The translations under genes were made by a program, and so were the position numbers. Positions 1-5,912 of a stretch of DNA of 7,058 nt are shown here, piece by piece. This DNA comes from Nitrososphaerota archaeon (GTDB lineage: Archaea; Thermoproteota; Nitrososphaeria; Nitrososphaerales; JACPRH01): positions 1 through 7,058 of the forward strand of contig JARPAQ010000160.1 of the NCBI GenBank assembly GCA_029460375.1, given 5' to 3'. The notes beneath the pieces are model-generated. The model was not told where the DNA came from. It made no database searches and was given only the letters and a program-made list of their open reading frames with translations. Position 1 is the first letter of the stretch. Each line of letters opens with the position of its first letter.

Positions 1-450
1 GAATGTGAGTGTTATCATACCTAGAGAGAGACCTGCGATCCAGTTCAGTTCTCTTGGTTTCTTGTAGCTTCCGGTGAAATATACTCGGAACATGTGCAGG
101 AGCGCTGTGAGTACCATGAGGTTAGCGGTATAGAAATGAAGGGTCCTGATCAGAGGGCCGTATCTGACCTCTTCCATAATGAATACTACACTATGGTAAG
201 CCTCGGTATGTGATGTTCCTGCTACCATTTCTAAGGAAGGCTTGTAGTAGACAGAGAGCAACATCCCCGTCACACCTTGGATTATAAAGGCTAGGAATGT
301 TATCCCACCGAGGCAGTATATAGGATTGGTAGCGTGCAGTGGCACATCTACCCTAGGAAGCATTGTGAGCTTGGTTCGGCTGTCGAACCACAACCAAAGT
401 CTTTCGAACAGACTGCGTTCTTTTTCCTTCGTTTGGGTTTCCGTACTCAA
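1..450 (-). CDS. Cytochrome b (b6-type N-terminal half), partial at left edge
   Basis: Membrane cytochrome b of a bc1/b6f-like complex, oxidising quinol and passing electrons between two b haems. The visible 150 codons hold an amphipathic N-terminus, helix A and helix B. Helix B has the bis-His pair H105 and H119 (13 residues between), each ligating one b haem, followed by RVYFTGSYKKPRELNW, a typical cytochrome b loop. Residues 42-51 read NPIYCLGGIT, matching the cytochrome b6 stretch whose Cys binds an extra haem c_n by a single thioether; here it is C46. TTG at 448-450 is chosen because an in-frame TAG lies three codons upstream and the N-terminus then matches b6 length. No clear Shine-Dalgarno is seen, so the message may be nearly leaderless. 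It is divergent from the Rieske gene, its expected partner. The second haem-binding helix pair (C/D) and the stop lie outside the window. Confidence 0.93.
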   Translation of the reverse strand, partial: MSTETQTKEKERSLFERLWLWFDSRTKLTMLPRVDVPLHATNPIYCLGGITFLAFIIQGVTGMLLSVYYKPSLEMVAGTSHTEAYHSVVFIMEEVRYGPLIRTLHFYTANLMVLTALLHMFRVYFTGSYKKPRELNWIAGLSLGMITLTF

Positions 451-476
451 CGCACTCTACACATCAATAGGTATAT

Positions 477-488
477 TTTAAGTTTAAA
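477..488. repeat. 12-bp direct repeat, copy 1 (TTTAAGTTTAAA)
   Basis: Exact match to positions 542-553, offset 65 bp. It lies where the TATA box of the leftward cytochrome b gene would be expected. It may be a core promoter element used by both divergent genes or a regulator site; AT-richness makes chance recurrence possible. Confidence 0.55.
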
Positions 489-541
489 TAGAAAAAATAT
501 ATTTTTATCATAAGATTCAAGAATATGGTGATAATCAAGAC

Positions 542-553
542 TTTAAGTTTAAA
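542..553. repeat. 12-bp direct repeat, copy 2 (TTTAAGTTTAAA)
   Basis: Second exact copy, same orientation, 60-70 bp upstream of the Rieske ATG. It is directly followed by the AATATATC/AGATATATATCT run that makes the best TATA candidate for the rightward transcript. Confidence 0.55.
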
Positions 554-613
554 CAATATATCAAGATATATATCTAACCCTATTTGAACCACCAGTGCCA
601 ACGGTGTAAATAG

Positions 614-1165
614 ATGGGTATATCGAGAAGAGATTTGGCCAAGGGAATGATCGCTCTTTCAACAGTTTTCGTCATAACCCCTTTCAGTACATTATACAAG
701 TATCTTAGTGTGCCTGTTCCAACAATAAGGATCAAGAGAACCAAGGTAGCCAATAGAAGTGAAGTTTCTGTTGGAGACGCAATTAGGTTCAAGTTCCCCA
801 CCGATGACAGACCCGCTGTATTGATACACCTAGAGCCGGGAGAATACAAGTACGGTGACTATAGAAATGAGAGTCAGGTCAAGGTTCTTAACAATGATGA
901 ATTCGTAGCGTATGACACTATATGCACCCACCTAGGGTGCCCATCAAACTGGAAGAGCAGCGCGAAAGAACTTCCTTGCCCTTGTCACGGAGCAGCCTAC
1001 TCCGCTATAGACGGAACGGTCTTGAAAGGTCCTCCGCCTAGGGCTCTGCCTAAGATAAAGCTAGATATCGATGATAATGGTGATATTTACGCAGTGGGTT
1101 ATGAGAGTGGTCTCCCCTTATTCGGAATGGAGAGTATCGCCTTCGAAGAAGAAACGAATGAGTGA
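614..1165 (+). CDS. Rieske [2Fe-2S] protein of a bc1/b6f-like complex
   Basis: High-potential electron acceptor that takes electrons from quinol bound at cytochrome b. The 183-residue protein has an N-terminal twin-arginine-like motif (SRRDLAK, residues 4-10) followed by a hydrophobic anchor (about 11-32), as is usual for Rieske proteins exported folded by Tat and kept anchored. The cluster motifs are CTHLGC (104-109) and CPCHG (122-126): C104, H106, C122 and H125 should bind the cluster, with C109 and C124 forming the usual disulfide. A proline-rich loop (GPPP, 139-142) follows. Start ATG 614 keeps the Tat motif at the very N-terminus; only a weak GGTG lies upstream (602-605). It is divergent from cytochrome b and 56 bp ahead of ccmC on the same strand, so it may share a transcript with the ccm genes. 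Confidence 0.95.
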   Translation: MGISRRDLAKGMIALSTVFVITPFSTLYKYLSVPVPTIRIKRTKVANRSEVSVGDAIRFKFPTDDRPAVLIHLEPGEYKYGDYRNESQVKVLNNDEFVAYDTICTHLGCPSNWKSSAKELPCPCHGAAYSAIDGTVLKGPPPRALPKIKLDIDDNGDIYAVGYESGLPLFGMESIAFEEETNE

Positions 1166-1210
1166 CATTACTAAGCATCATATTTGTATATACGCAAGTG
1201 GAGTAGGGTA

Positions 1211-1216
1211 GGGAGG
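1211..1216 (+). promoter_or_regulatory. Shine-Dalgarno GGGAGG deciding the TTG start of ccmC
   Basis: Strong purine box ending 5 nt before TTG 1222-1224. It supports a TTG start, since no ATG lies near the beginning of the CcmC-like reading frame. Confidence 0.8.
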
Positions 1217-1221
1217 AAAAG

Positions 1222-1896
1222 TTGCCTAAGATTCCTAATGCTCCATTGTTGGCTATCGCCGTAGCTCTGAATATAGTGGGGCTTTACGCTGCGCTGATCT
1301 GGGCACCTGTTGAGTTAACTTTGGGGGAGAGTTATAGAGTCTTCTATCTTCATGTTCCGGCAGCTTGGGTTGCGTACCTATCTTTAGGCATGTCGTTAGT
1401 GGCTAGTGTAGCGTATCTGAAGACAAGAAGGTACAAGCTCGATGTCTTCGCTGAAGTCACCGCCATCTTGGGTGTGCTTTACGCCAGCTTAACCTTGATT
1501 CTCGGTTCTATCTGGGCCAACGTTGCGTGGGGCACATACTGGAACTGGGATCCTAGACAGACCACGACCCTCATACTCTGGATAGCGTATGCAGGTTACC
1601 TTGCGTTAAGGGCATCTATAGAGAATGTCGAGAAACGAGCTGTGCTTCCAGCTATCTACAACATATTCGCGTTTTCCACAGTGCCTCTTAGCTACATATC
1701 AGTGGTCTATTGGCAGACTCTTCATCCACAAATAGTCACAGGCGAGGGGATAACTGTATCTTCGGATATGATCACGACTCTACTCTTGAATCTTGTAGCC
1801 ACATCGTTTATGTTCCTGTTCTTTCTGATCCTGCTTTACGGTATCCGTAAATCGGAAAGAGTGCTTGACGAATATGAAGAATTGAGTTGGAGGTGA
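1222..1896 (+). CDS. ccmC: CcmC, haem-handling protein that loads CcmE
   Basis: Integral membrane protein of the haem handling protein family. CcmC binds haem at its WWD domain and two outer-face histidines and attaches it to CcmE. The 224-residue product has about six membrane segments. The tryptophan-rich motif is WGTYWNWDPRQT (103-114), and the two candidate haem ligands are H44 (in FYLHVPAAW) and H168 (in TLHPQ). Their 124-residue spacing equals that of H60 and H184 in E. coli CcmC. The length is close to the family norm of about 240. The start is TTG, backed by the GGGAGG box. The stop codon forms part of the Shine-Dalgarno of the next small gene, so translation is probably coupled. The cytoplasmic C-terminal tail is short and charged (KSERVLDEYEEL). 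Confidence 0.96.
   Translation: MPKIPNAPLLAIAVALNIVGLYAALIWAPVELTLGESYRVFYLHVPAAWVAYLSLGMSLVASVAYLKTRRYKLDVFAEVTAILGVLYASLTLILGSIWANVAWGTYWNWDPRQTTTLILWIAYAGYLALRASIENVEKRAVLPAIYNIFAFSTVPLSYISVVYWQTLHPQIVTGEGITVSSDMITTLLLNLVATSFMFLFFLILLYGIRKSERVLDEYEELSWR
1889..1896 (+). promoter_or_regulatory. Perfect Shine-Dalgarno GGAGGTGA for the small ccmD candidate
   Basis: Full-length match to the archaeal anti-Shine-Dalgarno complement, using the TGA stop of ccmC as its last three bases. It sits 5 nt before GTG 1902. The two nearby ATGs (1897, 1900) share a frame that closes at TAG 1909-1911, so the GTG frame is the one that makes a protein. Confidence 0.75.
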
Positions 1897-1901
1897 ATGA
1901 T

Positions 1902-2039
1902 GTGCAGATAGATATATTGGTCGCGTCAGTGGCGTACTGGGTTATAATTGGCGGTTTTCTACTGATTCTGGGCCGAAGAGTCTCCAAGATAAGTAGCAAG
2001 ATAGATGATATGGAGAGACGGCTGAAGACGGAAAAGTGA
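1902..2039 (+). CDS. ccmD: CcmD-like small single-helix membrane protein
   Basis: A 45-codon gene with a GTG start, easily missed because of size and start codon. The product has a short outer N-terminus, one hydrophobic helix (about residues 6-23, LVASVAYWVIIGGFLLIL) and a basic, helical cytoplasmic tail (GRRVSKISSKIDDMERRLK). CcmD proteins have this plan: one membrane span, then a charged tail often ending in an ER-L-like heptad pattern. In System I, CcmD joins the CcmABC complex and is needed to release haem-loaded CcmE. The place right after ccmC and before ccmA, the perfect Shine-Dalgarno and the tight spacing all support it. CcmD is poorly conserved in sequence, so the name rests on topology and position. 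Confidence 0.78.
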   Translation: MQIDILVASVAYWVIIGGFLLILGRRVSKISSKIDDMERRLKTEK

Positions 2040-2097
2040 AGTCGACAGCTGTAAACAGTTTTAGCGCTATATTGAGCAGCTATAGGTATGGTAAGGG

Positions 2098-2757
2098 ATG
2101 AATAGATACGCCGTAGAATGTAATGATATTTCGAAGCAGTTTGGACACTTCTATGCATTGCGCAAAGTCACTCTGAACATAGAGGCTGGAGATATAATTG
2201 GAGTCTTGGGGCATAATGGTGCAGGTAAGTCCACTTTCCTAAAGATAATAGGTACTCACCTTTCGCCTTCATCAGGTACTGTTAAGATTCTTGGTAAGGA
2301 TGTTAAGAAGGAGCGGATCGAAGTGAGAAGAAACATCGGTTTTCTGGGTCATACCAGCTTTATGTATGATGAACTCACAGTAGAAGAGAACCTCCACTTC
2401 TACGGACGCATGTTCTCTTTAAACGAAGATGCTCGAGAGAAGAAGATCGACGAGGTTTTGGAACTTGTTGATTTAGATAGATGCCGGCATGTAGAGATCA
2501 AGAAGCTTTCACACGGTCTTAAGAAGAGGTCTGATCTAGCTAGGATATTTCTTCACTCCCCCACTGTTCTGATACTTGATGAACCTTTTTCAGGTCTAGA
2601 TGAAGCCGCAGTGAAACTTCTGGTAGAGGCGTTGAAGAGTCAGAGTGGAAGCACCATACTTCTTTCTTCACACACCTTTGAACTTGTGAAAAATGTATGC
2701 ACCAGGATATTTGTATTCCGTGAAGGAGAAATTATGAGCGACACAAAGGGGAGTTAG
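2098..2757 (+). CDS. ccmA: CcmA, ATPase subunit of the haem-release ABC complex
   Basis: ATP-binding subunit that pairs with CcmB; ATP hydrolysis by CcmAB frees holo-CcmE from CcmC. The 219-residue protein has Walker A GHNGAGKST (38-46), ABC signature LSHGLKKR (137-144), Walker B VLILDEP (157-163), D-loop SGLD (165-168) and the switch histidine H192 in LLSSH. The usual Q-loop glutamine is not seen; the region reads FLGHTSFMYDELT (82-94), with His where many CcmA proteins also have one. ATG 2098 is fixed by an in-frame TAA only two codons upstream (2092-2094); the Shine-Dalgarno is weak (GGTATGGTAAGGG). It lies 58 bp after ccmD and 2 nt before ccmB. General ABC ATPases look alike, but the order C-D-A-B makes CcmA the clear choice. 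Confidence 0.93.
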   Translation: MNRYAVECNDISKQFGHFYALRKVTLNIEAGDIIGVLGHNGAGKSTFLKIIGTHLSPSSGTVKILGKDVKKERIEVRRNIGFLGHTSFMYDELTVEENLHFYGRMFSLNEDAREKKIDEVLELVDLDRCRHVEIKKLSHGLKKRSDLARIFLHSPTVLILDEPFSGLDEAAVKLLVEALKSQSGSTILLSSHTFELVKNVCTRIFVFREGEIMSDTKGS

Positions 2758-2759
2758 GA

Positions 2760-3437
2760 ATGGGTGTTCTTCTAGATTCTTTCAACCTCGCTAGGCGGGA
2801 TCTCCTTATCGAGTCTAGGCGTGCCTATGAAATCCTGTCGACAGTCTTCTTTGCCGCCAGTGCCACGATCTTGATCAGCCTCGCATGGGGCACCCCTATC
2901 TCTATAACGATTGAAGAGGCGGCGGCGTCTCTCTGGATTATAATCTTCTTCACAAGCATTCTTTTGTTTACCACATCGTTTGCACGGGAGATGGATCGTG
3001 GTACTATTGGGGGGTTGAGGACGATACCGTCTTCACCCTTTGCCATACTTTTGGGGAAGGTGATATATTCGATAGTGCTTATGCTTCTTGTGCTTGGAGT
3101 TCTGCTGCCGTTATCTATAGTTTTTCTGAATGTTCAGCCCACTTTGAAGATATTTGAACTTCTTCTGATACTTACAGTGGGAGTTGTCAATCTGTCGTTT
3201 GCAGGCTCGTTTGTTTCAAGCATCGTTATGTACTCAGAGGGAAAGACGCTTCTCCTACCGTTCCTGCTGTTCCCTATATCTATGCCGATATTCGTGCCTG
3301 CACTTTTATCCACGGAGAAGGTTCTTAGGGGGCTAACCTTTGCAGAGTATTCTGGGGAGCTCAGGCTTCTTGGAGCTTTTCTGGTGCTGGTGGTTATGAT
3401 AGCTGTATTCTCGTTTGAAACAATCTTGGAGGAATAG
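2760..3437 (+). CDS. ccmB: CcmB, membrane subunit of the haem-release ABC complex
   Basis: Permease-like partner of CcmA, embedded in the cytoplasmic membrane. The 225-residue product has about six hydrophobic helices. After helix 2 comes the conserved CcmB-type stretch FAREMDRGTIGGLRTIP (about 74-90), corresponding to the FxxExxxGtlegLxxxP pattern of the family, followed by a lysine-containing GKVIYS entry to helix 3. Length agrees with the usual 220 or so. ATG 2760 follows the ccmA stop by 2 nt and has GGGGAG (2748-2753) 6 nt upstream inside the ccmA end, so the two subunits are probably made in a coupled way. It is the last gene of the rightward run; its stop is 2 nt from the stop of the converging ccmH-like gene. 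Confidence 0.92.
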   Translation: MGVLLDSFNLARRDLLIESRRAYEILSTVFFAASATILISLAWGTPISITIEEAAASLWIIIFFTSILLFTTSFAREMDRGTIGGLRTIPSSPFAILLGKVIYSIVLMLLVLGVLLPLSIVFLNVQPTLKIFELLLILTVGVVNLSFAGSFVSSIVMYSEGKTLLLPFLLFPISMPIFVPALLSTEKVLRGLTFAEYSGELRLLGAFLVLVVMIAVFSFETILEE

Positions 3438-3439
3438 AT

Positions 3440-3985
3440 CTACTTCTCTGCTTTGAGTTTCTTCTTTAAGAGGTCGTCATACTTCTTCTCAACAGTTGGT
3501 TTAGATGTGGTTTCAGATACGTCTATCTGTTTAAGCAGCTCATCTTCATTGAGCGCTACAACTTCATCTGGATCTATACGCCAATTGACACCGCTTCTCC
3601 GCCTAGAGACCATAGTTATAACGAATACACCTAAGATGCCGCCGATAACAGGATACCACCATAGAGCAAGAGAAAAGCCTTGCATCGGAGGTATAGCGAG
3701 GATAGCGTTGCCATACCTACTTGTCATAACATCTACTATCTCATCCCGACTCATACCCTGATTTATCATGGTGCGTAACTCTGACTTCATATCAGAAGCA
3801 ACACTGCAGGTCATCTGGCTTTCACAAACAGATAGCAAATAATTACAGCCACAGCTGCAGAAGAAGTCCGCTGCAAGCTTATCTACATCCAGATTTGCTT
3901 GAGCCCACGCCATATGAAGCTGAGGAGAACCAGCTAATACAGGTAGCATAGTTAGTATTAGTAGTGATATCTTAATTTTATTCAG
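3440..3985 (-). CDS. ccmH: CcmH-like thiol protein with CxCxC cluster; probable CTG start
   Basis: Membrane-anchored thiol protein thought to reduce apocytochrome CxxCH motifs and work with CcmF. Counting from ATG 3949, the family core runs from FFCSCGC (29-35) through an amphipathic helix to GMSRDEIVDVMTSRYGN and IPP (about 64-88). It is followed by one membrane helix (about 91-114) and a lysine-rich cytoplasmic tail of about 55 residues. Instead of the single CxxC of E. coli CcmH there are five cysteines: C31, C33, C35, C42 and C48. From ATG 3947-3949 the N-terminus lacks a basic start. Reading back to CTG 3983-3985 adds 12 codons (NKIKISLLILT after the initiator) and gives a textbook signal peptide ending near AWAQA. 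A GGAG box lies 7 nt before that CTG, while ATG 3949 has none. CTG is therefore preferred; the conservative start is 3949. The gene begins 1 nt after the ccmF stop. Confidence 0.85.
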   Translation of the reverse strand: MNKIKISLLILTMLPVLAGSPQLHMAWAQANLDVDKLAADFFCSCGCNYLLSVCESQMTCSVASDMKSELRTMINQGMSRDEIVDVMTSRYGNAILAIPPMQGFSLALWWYPVIGGILGVFVITMVSRRRSGVNWRIDPDEVVALNEDELLKQIDVSETTSKPTVEKKYDDLLKKKLKAEK

Positions 3986-3986
3986 G

Positions 3987-5909
3987 TCATCTCTCCGCCC
4001 AACGTTTTGGTAACAACGATATAATGACCCCGATAATCATAACCTGTCCGCCTATCCATATGAAACCGATCAACGGTGTATAATTTATAGTTAGCGAAAC
4101 CTGATTTTGATCTATCGACTCAGGTATAACATAGATATCCTCGAACGGCAGGCTCAGAACACCTACAGAAACCCTAGTGGACTGAGTTTGGTGGTCTTCA
4201 ATTATTCGTGCAGTTAATGTGCCACCACCGTTCCCGTTGCTTACAAGTAGTCTTACTATGTATTCGGTTTGGGTTGGGTCTTCTGAGACTGAGAATCCCT
4301 TGTATGTGATTGTGTATCCTCCGATATCTACAGGCATATCCTCTTGAAGCGTAGTTGTATGAGTTGTCTGGTAGATGGTCGTTCCGATAAGCCCTATGAA
4401 GATCATAAACATACTTAGGTGAACAATATATCCCCCGTACCGTCTACGCCTAAGTAATAATATACGATACATAGAGCTGAAAATCCTGATACCCTTATTG
4501 CGCGCGTAATCCCTCACATCAAAAACGTAGTCCTCCAAATGAAGAGAGACGGCGAAGACCGATGCTGTAAGACCTATCAATGAACCGATATCAGAAAAGC
4601 CGAGCAGATAGAAGATAGGGGCGCTCGCAACCGTTAGTGCTAAGGGATATTTGAGTTTATGAATCAACTCGTCTGTACTTGTCGTTCCCCAGCGAAGTAT
4701 TACACAGACACCCATAAGCACCACCAGAGACAGCAATACCCAAGGAGCTATAGCGTTGTAGAAACCCGGTCCTACACTAATCTTGGTGCCTACGACAGCT
4801 TCGTTTAACATAGGGAAGAGCGTTCCCCAGACTACCGTCATAGCCATCACAACGAAGAATAGGTTGTTGAAGAGAAATGACGCCTCTCGCCCAGTTGCAG
4901 ACTGAAAGATATTCATACTCCTAACCTGATCGAACTTATAGGCAAGTATCGCCAGCGAAACCGCAAGCATCAGACCGAGGTAAGTTGAAAATATCGGACC
5001 TATCCCAGACTCTCCGAAAGCGTGAACAGAAGATATAACACCACTTCGAGTCAAAAAGGTCGCAAGTATCACCGTTGCAAACATCCCTATGGCCAAAAGA
5101 ACATTCCAGAGCTTCATCCCACGCCTAGTCTCCTGCAGCATAACACTATGCAGGAAGGCGCTCGCAAACAACCATGGAACCAGAGAAGAGTTTTCAACAG
5201 GATCCCAAGCCCAGTAACCTCCCCAGCCTAGTACAGTGTATGACCACCATCCGCCTAAGAATATGCCCAGCCCAAGAAACAGCCATGCGAATATAGTCCA
5301 CTTCCTAACTCTGAATATCCAGAGCTCACTTTCTGAAAGTAGTCCCGCGAGAGCGAATGCGAATGGCACCGTGAGACCTGCGTAACCTATGAATAATGCG
5401 GGGGGGTGGATGAGCATACCGGGGTCTATCAGCAGAGGGTTGAGGCCCGCACCATCTTCAGGAGTGAAGGTGAGCCTTGCAAATGGATTATTGACAGAGA
5501 TAAGCAGGGAAAGGAAGAAGAGGTTCACTGATAGAAGGATGGCTAAGGCGTAACCTGTTATTCTATCCTTCCGCTCTCTAAGAACAATGCCAGTCATAAA
5601 TAGGGAAAGTATCCAAGCCCAGACCAGGAGCGAGCCTGATGCACCACCCCAGATGGCACCTATGGTATAAGCAAGAGATAGACTGGTATCTGAGTATTGT
5701 GCTACATATTCTACATTAAAGTCTCTCACAAGAAAGTAGTATAGAAGAATAACGACGGCAACGGTCAGCAGCAGGGACTGTACGAGTAAAGCAGTTCTTG
5801 AGAAATTATAGATAGATTCGTCCTGCTTACGGGTATAATAGATGAATGATACGAAGGATATTGCTGCTGCAACTAGCGCAACTGCTAGTGCTGAATAACC
5901 TATATCCAA
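3987..5909 (-). CDS. ccmF: CcmF, haem-transfer synthase subunit
   Basis: Large membrane protein that takes haem from CcmE and, with CcmH, attaches it to apocytochrome c. The 640 residues match the usual 640-660. Landmarks in order: IWGGASGSLLVW (86-97); GLNPLLIDPGMLIHPP (155-170) with outer histidine H168; the WWD domain LGWGGYWAWDPVENSS (227-242); membrane histidine H254; FLTRSGVISSVHAF (285-298) with outer histidine H296; and H497 in YIVHLSMF. These correspond to E. coli H173, H261, H303 and H491, so both the outer-face pair and the membrane haem b pair are kept. A beta-rich outer domain of about 100 residues and a last helix close the protein. TTG 5907-5909 is the start, with GAGGAAGG 7 nt upstream inside ccmE. 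ccmE ends 3 nt before it, and the ccmH-like gene follows at once. Confidence 0.97.
   Translation of the reverse strand: MDIGYSALAVALVAAAISFVSFIYYTRKQDESIYNFSRTALLVQSLLLTVAVVILLYYFLVRDFNVEYVAQYSDTSLSLAYTIGAIWGGASGSLLVWAWILSLFMTGIVLRERKDRITGYALAILLSVNLFFLSLLISVNNPFARLTFTPEDGAGLNPLLIDPGMLIHPPALFIGYAGLTVPFAFALAGLLSESELWIFRVRKWTIFAWLFLGLGIFLGGWWSYTVLGWGGYWAWDPVENSSLVPWLFASAFLHSVMLQETRRGMKLWNVLLAIGMFATVILATFLTRSGVISSVHAFGESGIGPIFSTYLGLMLAVSLAILAYKFDQVRSMNIFQSATGREASFLFNNLFFVVMAMTVVWGTLFPMLNEAVVGTKISVGPGFYNAIAPWVLLSLVVLMGVCVILRWGTTSTDELIHKLKYPLALTVASAPIFYLLGFSDIGSLIGLTASVFAVSLHLEDYVFDVRDYARNKGIRIFSSMYRILLLRRRRYGGYIVHLSMFMIFIGLIGTTIYQTTHTTTLQEDMPVDIGGYTITYKGFSVSEDPTQTEYIVRLLVSNGNGGGTLTARIIEDHQTQSTRVSVGVLSLPFEDIYVIPESIDQNQVSLTINYTPLIGFIWIGGQVMIIGVIISLLPKRWAER
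3992..3996 (-). promoter_or_regulatory. Shine-Dalgarno GGAGA supporting the CTG start of the ccmH-like gene
   Basis: Lies in the last codons of ccmF. GGAG (3996-3993) is 7 nt from CTG 3985, the same spacing seen before ccmF and ccmE on this strand. There is no comparable box before ATG 3949. Confidence 0.6.
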
Positions 5910-5912
5910 CAG

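Larger units (their letters stand above)
451..613. promoter_or_regulatory. Divergent promoter region between cytochrome b and Rieske genes
   Basis: This 163-bp AT-rich gap is the only substantial non-coding stretch in the window. It contains two exact copies of TTTAAGTTTAAA and a 12-bp palindrome AGATATATATCT (564-575). For the minus-strand cytochrome b gene, the TTTAAA/TATA-like block at 471-490 lies about 25-35 nt before the TTG start, as expected of an archaeal TATA box with a very short leader. For the plus-strand Rieske gene, the TATA-like run at 555-576 lies about 40-55 nt before the ATG. These are inferences from position and composition; no transcription start can be seen directly. 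Confidence 0.6.

Noticed and set aside
580..849. 89-codon minus-strand frame opposite the Rieske gene
   Set aside because: It lies antisense to a clear Rieske N-terminus, has no recognisable domain and no Shine-Dalgarno; a shadow frame.
1176..1195. TATA-like run (TTTGTATATAC) between the Rieske gene and ccmC
   Set aside because: A start site at the usual distance would fall on the ccmC Shine-Dalgarno, so a separate promoter is doubtful; read-through from the Rieske gene is simpler.
2045..2090. Possible regulatory RNA or attenuator before ccmA
   Set aside because: The spacer is 58 bp and shows no stable hairpin by eye.
2040..2097. Short palindromes (ACAGCTGT, TAGCGCTA) between ccmD and ccmA
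   Set aside because: Each is only 8 bp, with no stem-loop of useful length and no T-run; likely chance.
1808..2158. 116-codon minus-strand frame over the ccmC end, ccmD and ccmA start
   Set aside because: Composition is Ser/Ile-rich with no domain, and it opposes three supported genes.
5022..5231. 69-codon plus-strand frame inside ccmF
   Set aside because: Antisense to the conserved WWD region of CcmF; its sequence is low-complexity and basic.
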